Source of the DNA: an uncultured Collinsella sp.
GTDB lineage: Bacteria; Actinomycetota; Coriobacteriia; Coriobacteriales; Coriobacteriaceae
DNA: 45,321 nt
Direction of reading: 5' to 3'
Assembly (NCBI GenBank): GCA_900546115.1
Contig: URBQ01000020.1
Span: 1 to 45,321, forward strand
Under the pieces are notes generated by a model. That model did no database searches. It was not told the origin of the DNA and worked only from the letters and a program-made list of their open reading frames with translations. A program made the translations under genes and the position numbers. The first letter of the stretch is position 1, and every line of letters starts with the position of its first letter. This document shows, in pieces, positions 39,385 through 45,321 of this stretch.

Positions 39385-41613
39385 ATGGAGCAATCGAGCC
39401 TGTTTGGTGACGGTGTGGATATCGATACCGAAACGCCCGCGAGCACGGATACCGCCGCACCGACCGACGCCCGTGCCCAGGCGGCAGCGCGTGCGGCCGA
39501 GCTGCGCCACGAGCTCGATTACCACGCCTATCGCTACTACATGCTCGATGCGCCCGAAATCACGGACGCCGCCTTTGACAAAATGCTCGTTGAGCTGCAG
39601 GAAATCGAGGCGACCTATCCCGACCTGGTGACGCCCGACAGCTATACCCAGCGTGTGGGCGGATACGTGAGCGAGCAGTTTACGCCGGTCACGCACATGG
39701 CACGCATGTATTCCATGGACGATGCCATGGATCTGGACGAACTCGACGCGTGGCTCCAGCGCACCGAGGATGCGCTCGGTGCCGGTAGCGTCACCTATAC
39801 CTGCGAGCTTAAGATCGACGGTCTGGGCGTTGCGCTTACCTATCAAAACGGCACCTTTGTGCGCGCCGCCACACGTGGCGATGGCACCACGGGCGAGGAC
39901 GTGTCGCTCAACGTGCGCACTATCAAGGACGTGCCCATGCACCTGTCCGAGCCGGCGCTCGTCCACATGGGCGCCGACCGCGAGCGCACCATCGAGGTGC
40001 GCGGCGAGGTCTACATGCCTAAGGGCAGCTTTGTGCGCCTGAACGACGAGGCCGATGCCGAGGGCCGCGACCCCTTCGCCAACCCGCGCAACGCCGCCGC
40101 CGGCAGCCTGCGTCAGAAGGATCCCAAGGTCACGGCGCGCCGCGACCTTGCCACCTTTATCTATGCCATTGCTGATACCGACCCGCTGCACGTCCACAGT
40201 CAGCGCGAGTTCCTCGATTGGCTGCGTAGCGCCGGCTTTAGCGTCAACCCCAACGTTGCCCGTTGCGCCACGCCGGCCGAGGTCCACGAGTTCTGTGCCC
40301 AGGCGCTCGAGCACCGCGGCGATTTGGACTACGACATCGACGGCGTGGTCGTAAAGGTGGACAGCTTCCAACAGCAGCTCGACCTGGGCTTTACCGCCCG
40401 CGCGCCGCGCTGGGCCATTGCCTTTAAGTTCCCGCCCGAGGAAAAGCAGACCGTCCTGCGCGAAATTCGCATCCAGGTGGGCCGCACCGGTGTGCTCACG
40501 CCGGTCGCCGAGTTCGACCCGGTGACGGTCGCCGGCTCCACAATCGCGCGCGCAACGCTGCACAACATCGACGAGATCCGTCGCAAAAACGTGCGCGAGG
40601 GCGACACTATCATCGTGCACAAGGCGGGCGACGTGATTCCCGAGGTCGTAGGTCCGGTGCTCGATAAACGCCCGGCCGATTCGGTCGACTGGCACATGCC
40701 CGAGGTCTGCCCCGTGTGCGGTAGCCCCGTGGTCCACGAGGATGGCGAGGTTGCCTACCGCTGCGTGTCCATCGACTGTCCCGCGCAGCTCAAGGAGCGC
40801 CTGCTCCACTGGGTGAGCCGCGGCTGCATGGACGTCGACGGCCTGGGCGACGAGATCGTCGACAAGATGATCGCCGCCGGCCTGATCCACGATGTCGCAG
40901 ACTTCTACCAGCTCACGGTCGATGACATCGCAGGCCTGGATACGGGGCGCGTGTACGCGAGCACCAATAGCAAAAAGGGCGTTAAGAAGGGCGATCCCAT
41001 TCCGGTAGGCCTCAAGACGGCCGAGAAAATCATCGTCGAGCTCAACAAGTCCAAAAGCCAGCCGCTCGGTCGCGTGCTGTTTGCCCTGGGCATCCGCCAT
41101 GTGGGCAAGAGCGTGGGCGAGGTCATCGCCGAGCGATTCCTGTCGATTGACAAGCTTATCTTGGCGAGCGAAGAGGATATTGCCGAGTGCGAGGGCATCG
41201 GTCCCAAGATTGCGGCGAGCGTCAAACAGTTCCTGGCCGTGCCCGAAAACCTCGCCGTGCTGGAGCGCTTGCGCCAGGCTGGTCTGTCGCTCGAGGTCGA
41301 CTTGGGCGCCGCGCACGCGCAAGCCGCGGCCGACGCTGGCGTGGCGGGCGAGCTCGCCGACGCACAGCCGCTTGCGGGTCTGACCTTCGTGCTCACCGGC
41401 ACGCTCGTCAACCGCACTCGCGACGAGGCGGGCGCGGCGCTCAAGGTGCTCGGCGCCAAGGTTTCGGGTAGCGTGTCAAAGAAGACGAGCTATCTGGTCG
41501 CCGGCCCCAAGGCGGGTTCCAAGCTCACCAAGGCCGAGCAGTTGGGTGTGCCCGTACTGGACGAGGATGCGCTCGAGCGGATCTTGGCTACTGGCGAGGT
41601 GCCCCGGGCTTAG
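39385..41613 (+). CDS. ligA: NAD-dependent DNA ligase
   Basis: 742 residues. Family features in order: adenylation domain with catalytic Lys143 in CELKIDGLG, then an OB fold. A four-Cys zinc finger reads CPVCGSPVVHEDGEVAYRC then CPAQ. A helix-hairpin-helix region has LGIRHVGKSVGEVIAERF and EGIGPKIAASV, and a C-terminal BRCT domain has TFVLTGTLVNRTRDEAG. It is longer than the usual 660-680, owing to an acidic/Ala N-terminal extension (about 30 residues) and a small Lys-rich insertion (YASTNSKKGVKKGDPIP) before the helix-hairpin-helix region. Seals nicks in replication and repair. It converges on merR across a shared terminator. Confidence 0.97.
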   Translation: MEQSSLFGDGVDIDTETPASTDTAAPTDARAQAAARAAELRHELDYHAYRYYMLDAPEITDAAFDKMLVELQEIEATYPDLVTPDSYTQRVGGYVSEQFTPVTHMARMYSMDDAMDLDELDAWLQRTEDALGAGSVTYTCELKIDGLGVALTYQNGTFVRAATRGDGTTGEDVSLNVRTIKDVPMHLSEPALVHMGADRERTIEVRGEVYMPKGSFVRLNDEADAEGRDPFANPRNAAAGSLRQKDPKVTARRDLATFIYAIADTDPLHVHSQREFLDWLRSAGFSVNPNVARCATPAEVHEFCAQALEHRGDLDYDIDGVVVKVDSFQQQLDLGFTARAPRWAIAFKFPPEEKQTVLREIRIQVGRTGVLTPVAEFDPVTVAGSTIARATLHNIDEIRRKNVREGDTIIVHKAGDVIPEVVGPVLDKRPADSVDWHMPEVCPVCGSPVVHEDGEVAYRCVSIDCPAQLKERLLHWVSRGCMDVDGLGDEIVDKMIAAGLIHDVADFYQLTVDDIAGLDTGRVYASTNSKKGVKKGDPIPVGLKTAEKIIVELNKSKSQPLGRVLFALGIRHVGKSVGEVIAERFLSIDKLILASEEDIAECEGIGPKIAASVKQFLAVPENLAVLERLRQAGLSLEVDLGAAHAQAAADAGVAGELADAQPLAGLTFVLTGTLVNRTRDEAGAALKVLGAKVSGSVSKKTSYLVAGPKAGSKLTKAEQLGVPVLDEDALERILATGEVPRA

Positions 41614-41637
41614 CGCATCGATAACCAAAGTGAAGAT

Positions 41638-41667
41638 CCGCCCGGAAGCACGATGCCTTCCGGGCGG
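41638..41667. terminator. Bidirectional terminator between ligA and merR
   Basis: CCGCCCGGAAG (41638-41648) and CTTCCGGGCGG (41657-41667) are perfect complements between two convergent genes. Confidence 0.8.
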
Positions 41668-41670
41668 TTC

Positions 41671-42519
41671 TTACTTTGCTGGGGCAACCGGCACCGTGAT
41701 CTGCGTTACGTAGGTTGCCGGGTCGTCGCTGATGATGTCGTCGATAAGGGCGATCTCGCGCGAAGGCCCGGTGGGCGCCAGGTTGTGCTCGCGCATATAG
41801 CCGAGCAGCTGCTTATAGCGCGGGGCTGCTTGCCCGTGCGTGCCGCGGAAGCTTATGGTCAGGCAGCGCGCGGCAGGTCGCGTCTCAACGTCGCCCAAGT
41901 AATCATCGGTGTCATCGAGCAGCAGGAAGACCTCGTCGTAGCCATCAAAGTCGCCGGCGGCGAGGCGTTCGGGCGCGATGCCCACACCCAGATTGCCCAG
42001 ATAGGCAAAGGTTTCGTGCTGCCCCTGCTGAAGCTGGCGGATATGCCATCCCAGCGAATAGGCGTCGGTGGGATTGACGCGCTCGTGCAGCGTGGCGCAG
42101 CGAAGTTCGGGTTCCTCGATTTCGCTAATGGTGTCGAGATCAGCATTCAAAGCGCCATGAAGCAAGGCAAGCCGCTGGTCAATCTTGCGCGACATGCGCT
42201 CCAACTCACGCCGCCTGTGCTCAATTAACTCCTGTTGCTTGGTCAGTTGCCGTTGTATCAAATCCATATCGCGCGTAGTGACAAACTCGCGAATCTGCGC
42301 CAGCGGCAAGTCGAGAACGCGCAGGTTGCCGATGGTGTTGAGGGTGGAGAGCTGCCGCGATCCGTAGTAGCGGTACCCACTTGCCGGATCGACATATGCC
42401 GGCTCCAACAGCCCCATCTGCTCGTAATGACGCAGTGTGCCCACGCTTAAATTGAGCAGGCGCGCCACCTCGCCAATGCGGAGCAGGCCCTCGGTGTGTT
42501 CACTTGGCATGTCGGTCAC
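41671..42519 (-). CDS. MerR-family regulator with GyrI-like effector domain
   Basis: 282 residues. The MerR winged helix is IGEVARLLNLSVGTLRHYEQ with GLLEPAYVDPASGYRYY (about residues 14-52). A dimerisation coiled coil (RQLTKQQELIEHRRRELERM) and a C-terminal GyrI-like small-molecule-binding domain (about 125-280) follow. Relatives such as BmrR sense drugs and turn on efflux pumps. GTG 42519 is preferred because AGGAG at 42527-42531 is seven bases upstream; ATG 42510 in frame is possible. It follows the MATE gene by 55 bases on the same strand, and a MerR-type promoter sits before that gene, so the pair looks like an inducible efflux operon. Confidence 0.9.
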   Translation of the reverse strand: MTDMPSEHTEGLLRIGEVARLLNLSVGTLRHYEQMGLLEPAYVDPASGYRYYGSRQLSTLNTIGNLRVLDLPLAQIREFVTTRDMDLIQRQLTKQQELIEHRRRELERMSRKIDQRLALLHGALNADLDTISEIEEPELRCATLHERVNPTDAYSLGWHIRQLQQGQHETFAYLGNLGVGIAPERLAAGDFDGYDEVFLLLDDTDDYLGDVETRPAARCLTISFRGTHGQAAPRYKQLLGYMREHNLAPTGPSREIALIDDIISDDPATYVTQITVPVAPAK

Positions 42520-42574
42520 AGGACCACTCCTTTCGGTAAAAACAGGGGAGAGGCGCTAGGCCCGCGTCGCCCCG

Positions 42575-43921
42575 CTACGCCACCAGCTTGTCAAAAGCCC
42601 CGCGCCGGTTGAGCACGGTAAATGCAATCACGCAGATGCCCGCCGACAGAATCGACCCGCACGGTGAGGCGATGCCCATGGGGAACAGCGTGTCGGAATA
42701 GGCGTTCGACAGCAGCCATGCGCCGGGCACGCGAATGAGCACCACGGCCAGCACGTTGTGCGCAAAGCCAATGTAGCTCTTGCCATACGCAGCGAAAAAG
42801 CTGCTAAAGCAAATGTGGATGCCGGCAAAGATCGCGTCGAAAATATAGCTGCGCATATAGCCGGTACCGGCGGCGACTACTGCAGCGTCCTTGGCAAAAA
42901 AGCCGATAAACGCCGGCGCCACCAGCCACATCAGCACCGTGATCAGGCAGCCGTACACCACCGAGATGGTCATGGCGTCCTTGAGTACCTGACGCGCGCG
43001 ATCGCCCTTGCCCGCGCCGGCATTTTGCGCCGTGAGCGCGCTGACGGTAGCGCCCATGGAACTCGGCACAATGAACAAAAAGCTGATCATCTTTTCGACC
43101 AGGCCCACGGCGGCGGTGTCGACCAGACCGCGGTGGTTGGCGATGACGGTGATGAACATAAACGCCACCTGGATGCAGCCGTCCTGCACGGCCACGGGCA
43201 CGCCGATCTTAAGAATGCTACCGAGCACCTCGGGCTGGGGGCGCAGGTCGCTGCGCTTAACGTGGATGTTCGTGCGGCGGCTCTTGAGCCACACGAGCGC
43301 GAGGGCAACGCTGGCCGTCTGCGCGGTCACCGTGCCGAGCGCCGCGCCCACGGGGCCGAGCCCCATGTGGCCGATAAACAGAAAATCGAGCGCGATGTTG
43401 ATGATGCATGCCACGCCAATCACGTACATGGGCGAGCGCGAATCGCCCAGGCCGCGAAAGATGGCCGAAAGAATGTTGTACGCGGCGATAAAGGGAATGC
43501 CGATAAAGCAAATGCGCAGGTAGGCGGCGGTGCCCTCGACCGCCTCGGCCGGCGTGCCAATGAGTGCCACGATCTGCGGGCACAGCGCGAGCAAGATGCC
43601 TGCCAGTACCACCGAGACACCCATAAACAGCGTGATGGTGTTGCCGATGGCGGTCTCGGCGCGATCGAAGCGGCGCGAGCCCACGGCGTGGCCGACGATG
43701 ACCGTCGTTCCCATGGCCAGGCCCACGAGCGTTACGGTAATGATATAGAGTGTCTGCGCGCCATTGCCCACGGCGGTGATGCCGGCGGCGCCGCTAAACT
43801 GCCCCATCATGTACAGGTCGGCCATGCCGTAGAGCATCTGCAAAAAGTACGAGAGCATATAAGGCAGGGCAAAGACCGCGATGGTCTTGGGGACATTGCC
43901 GCGTGTGAGGTCGTGTTCCAT
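42575..43921 (-). CDS. MATE-family efflux transporter
   Basis: 448 residues and about twelve transmembrane helices in two repeats (for example ALPYMLSYFLQMLYGMADLY and GPVGAALGTVTAQTASVALAL). The first-helix MADLYMMGQFSG region and GTVTAQ segment are DinF/NorM-type MATE signatures. It likely exports cationic compounds with Na+ or H+. ATG 43921 (MEHDLTRGNVPKT) fits family N-termini; the longer upstream frame crosses the promoter and is not used. First gene of the MATE-merR operon. Confidence 0.93.
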   Translation of the reverse strand: MEHDLTRGNVPKTIAVFALPYMLSYFLQMLYGMADLYMMGQFSGAAGITAVGNGAQTLYIITVTLVGLAMGTTVIVGHAVGSRRFDRAETAIGNTITLFMGVSVVLAGILLALCPQIVALIGTPAEAVEGTAAYLRICFIGIPFIAAYNILSAIFRGLGDSRSPMYVIGVACIINIALDFLFIGHMGLGPVGAALGTVTAQTASVALALVWLKSRRTNIHVKRSDLRPQPEVLGSILKIGVPVAVQDGCIQVAFMFITVIANHRGLVDTAAVGLVEKMISFLFIVPSSMGATVSALTAQNAGAGKGDRARQVLKDAMTISVVYGCLITVLMWLVAPAFIGFFAKDAAVVAAGTGYMRSYIFDAIFAGIHICFSSFFAAYGKSYIGFAHNVLAVVLIRVPGAWLLSNAYSDTLFPMGIASPCGSILSAGICVIAFTVLNRRGAFDKLVA

Positions 43922-43967
43922 GGGCGGGGCTTTCTGGCTGGGTTTGTTTACGTACCAGTGTAGTGAA

Positions 43968-43992
43968 AACCCTATAACGATTGTAGAGTCAA
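43968..43992 (-). promoter_or_regulatory. MerR-type operator/promoter before the MATE gene
   Basis: On the minus strand, TTGACT (43992-43987) is a -35 hexamer. It overlaps an imperfect dyad GACTCTACAAT / GTTATAGGGTT (43990-43968), close to the GACTCTATAG…CTATAGGGT type bound by MerR regulators inside an extended -35/-10 spacer. The start codon is 47 bases further. The regulator encoded at the end of this operon is the obvious ligand-responsive partner. Confidence 0.55.
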
Positions 43993-44072
43993 GGTTTGTG
44001 ATGACGACGGGGCGAAAATAGTCACGCTCCAAGCACGATGCTTTGACCCCTCCATGCCCCTCACCTAGCCTC

Positions 44073-44137
44073 AAACCATCACAACATTCGCCGTTTTTTG
44101 CCAAAATCGGGAAAAGCATCGAATGTTGTGATGGTTT
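44073..44137. repeat. Perfect 18-bp inverted repeat upstream of the last gene
   Basis: AAACCATCACAACATTCG (44073-44090) and CGAATGTTGTGATGGTTT (44120-44137) are exact complements with a 29-base AT-rich loop, followed by TT. It can fold as a terminator on either strand. It is in the 317-base gap between the MATE and last genes, which otherwise holds the MATE promoter and no gene. Confidence 0.7.
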
Positions 44138-44238
44138 TTCTGCCACTCGGCCGGGTGGAATCGCTTTCTTGTGCACGAAGGTGTGCGGACCCGTGGGCAG
44201 GGGAATAAGGTTGGTTATCCGACTCCATTGGAGGGCTC

Positions 44239-45321
44239 ATGGACCTGCCGATCGTCTTGTCCCATAAGACTGCCTGGCTGTACCACAACGTGGCGCGCCC
44301 GTCCGAGCCGCTCTCGCGGGCAAGCAGCCTATACGATGAGGACTCGCTTGCTAACGAGGCGGAGCCGACCGCGAGCCTGCCCAAATTGGGACTCGATGCC
44401 AAGGGGCTGAGGGCTTCAACGGCAGTTGGGATCGTTACCGACTATCTGGTTTCGCTTGGTATTCCACGGGAAGAGCTCGATCATATCGACACGCTCGTCA
44501 ACTTCGATTTTGAGCGCTCGACGCCGGCTGGATTTAGGTGCCACGTGTTTGGAGCGCCGGTACCTCCAGGCCATCTTATCGAGGTGGCGGAGGGCCTTCT
44601 GGTGGTTGATGAGGCCATGTGCTTTGTCCAGGCGGGTTCGTGGATGAGCGAGCCCGAGCAGCTGGAATATGGCTACGAAATCTGTGCCCGATACCATTTG
44701 AATCATCTGTCGACAGGCGATTATATCGAGATGGGGCAGAGGTATACCGTTGCCGACTTGATTGCTTATTGCAATGAGAACCGATCTCGCCAGGGGGCTA
44801 CACGCGCGGCCGCCGTGCTCAAGCGCGTGCACGATGGCACGCGGTCGCCCATGGAGACGGCCACCGCAATCATGGTCGTAGCAAAACGTTCCCAGGGCGG
44901 GCTGGGATACGCCAAGATCGAGCTCAACCATCGGGTCGATGTTCCCAACGAGTTCAAGTATCTCGCAAAGGCCGGGTATTTCGAGATCGACGTATATGCG
45001 CCTGCGAGCGGTACGGGGATTGAATACAACGGCTCGGACCATCTTGATAAACAGCGCAGCGCGTTGGATGCGGAGCGTATGACCGTGCTGAGCGCGCTGG
45101 GCTTTAGGATGATCGTCCTCACCGGGACTCAGTTTGCCCACCAGCTGCAATTGCACCGGGCGATGAACGCCATTGCACTCGCTATGGGTCTCAAGTGCGA
45201 CCGAAGCGAAGCGTTCCAAAAGCGGCAGAACGACCTGCGAGAATTCGTGATTCGTCACTGGGACGACGGTGGCGCGCGCAGACGTGGTGTAAGAGCGTCC
45301 CGAGGTCCGTCGCTGCAAGTC
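44239..45321 (+). CDS. Protein with a PD-(D/E)XK / Vsr-like C-terminal domain, 3' end beyond the window
   Basis: An open frame of 361 codons runs to the window end from ATG 44239 (TTGGAGGG just upstream). It begins MDLPIVLSHKTAWLYHNVAR. The N-terminal and middle parts (AVGIVTDYLVSLGIPREELD; DEAMCFVQAGSWMSEPEQLEYGYEICARYH) are of no family I can name. The C-terminal part has FEIDVYAPASGTGIEYNGSDH, then RMTVLSALGFRMIVLTGTQF. Acidic residues in EID and IEYNG, then an H/D and an L..LGF..I.L strand, resemble DUF559/Vsr-like endonuclease folds. Such proteins are linked to defence or toxin-antitoxin systems, but that is only a family-level inference. Confidence 0.6.
   Translation, partial: MDLPIVLSHKTAWLYHNVARPSEPLSRASSLYDEDSLANEAEPTASLPKLGLDAKGLRASTAVGIVTDYLVSLGIPREELDHIDTLVNFDFERSTPAGFRCHVFGAPVPPGHLIEVAEGLLVVDEAMCFVQAGSWMSEPEQLEYGYEICARYHLNHLSTGDYIEMGQRYTVADLIAYCNENRSRQGATRAAAVLKRVHDGTRSPMETATAIMVVAKRSQGGLGYAKIELNHRVDVPNEFKYLAKAGYFEIDVYAPASGTGIEYNGSDHLDKQRSALDAERMTVLSALGFRMIVLTGTQFAHQLQLHRAMNAIALAMGLKCDRSEAFQKRQNDLREFVIRHWDDGGARRRGVRASRGPSLQV

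Noticed and set aside
42758..43963. 401-codon plus-strand frame opposite the MATE gene
   Set aside because: Rich in His/Asp/Arg/Ala, as expected for the complement of membrane helices; the MATE gene accounts for it.
44416..45318. Minus-strand frame of 300 codons at the window end
   Set aside because: The plus strand carries a better gene in the same place: ribosome binding site, 361 open codons and a recognisable nuclease-like C-terminus.

Overview
From about position 1665 to the end the window is high-GC (clearly above 60%) DNA whose gene content and codon use fit a gut coriobacterium of the Collinsella type: LarA/LarD/LarB/LarC, a Feo cluster with two small FeoA proteins, a complete Kdp system, many structured intergenic repeats, and no rRNA, tRNA or CRISPR array that I can see. 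The assignment rests on protein resemblance and composition and is inference. Positions 1 to about 1640 are different: AT-richer DNA with a HAD phosphatase start (minus) and a HerA/DUF853-type ATPase (plus) that look like a Negativicutes/Firmicutes genome. The ATPase reading frame runs straight into hisS in another frame, and hisS lacks its N-terminus, so the join near 1640-1665 is most likely an assembly chimera.

Layout after the join: hisS (5' truncated); ppc; larA-larD (plus) facing tetR-larC-larB-serB (minus); aspS; an HPr-like gene; feoA-feoA-feoB-Cys-rich Feo protein; kdpED (minus) divergent from kdpFABC (plus); an Old-Yellow-Enzyme/Fe-S reductase; a broken GntR regulator; an AlbA_2/Schlafen-type regulator behind a cluster of repeated operators; GntR and LacI regulators; a divergent glutamine-synthetase-fold gene with an atypical OmpR/GlnR-like regulator; an AT-richer three-gene cassette (papain-like secreted protein, small membrane protein, exported protein); htrA; ligA; a MATE-MerR efflux operon (minus); and an open-ended gene with a PD-(D/E)XK-like C-terminus.

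How the genes work together: the lar genes supply lactate racemase (LarA), a lactic-acid channel (LarD) and nickel-pincer cofactor enzymes (LarB, LarC1), with a TetR gene at the end of the cofactor operon; LarC2 and LarE are not in the window. Feo imports ferrous iron and carries a DtxR-like palindrome between feoA and feoB. Kdp is complete, including a 28-residue KdpF, and the whole block lies between two direct copies of a 125-bp repeat. The MATE-MerR operon has a MerR-type promoter just upstream of the MATE gene.

The best candidate for something undescribed is the glnA-like/GlnR-like pair at 32989-35039. The GS-fold protein has lost three canonical metal ligands, the regulator has a degenerate receiver domain, and an actinobacterial GlnR-type box sits in the promoter region. 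Also notable are the two long hairpins at 6004-6130 and 8534-8648, whose loops are conserved while their paired arms differ in sequence but stay perfectly complementary; the HPr with Asp at the Ser46 position; the repeated operators before 29222; and the secreted cassette at 35224-37304.
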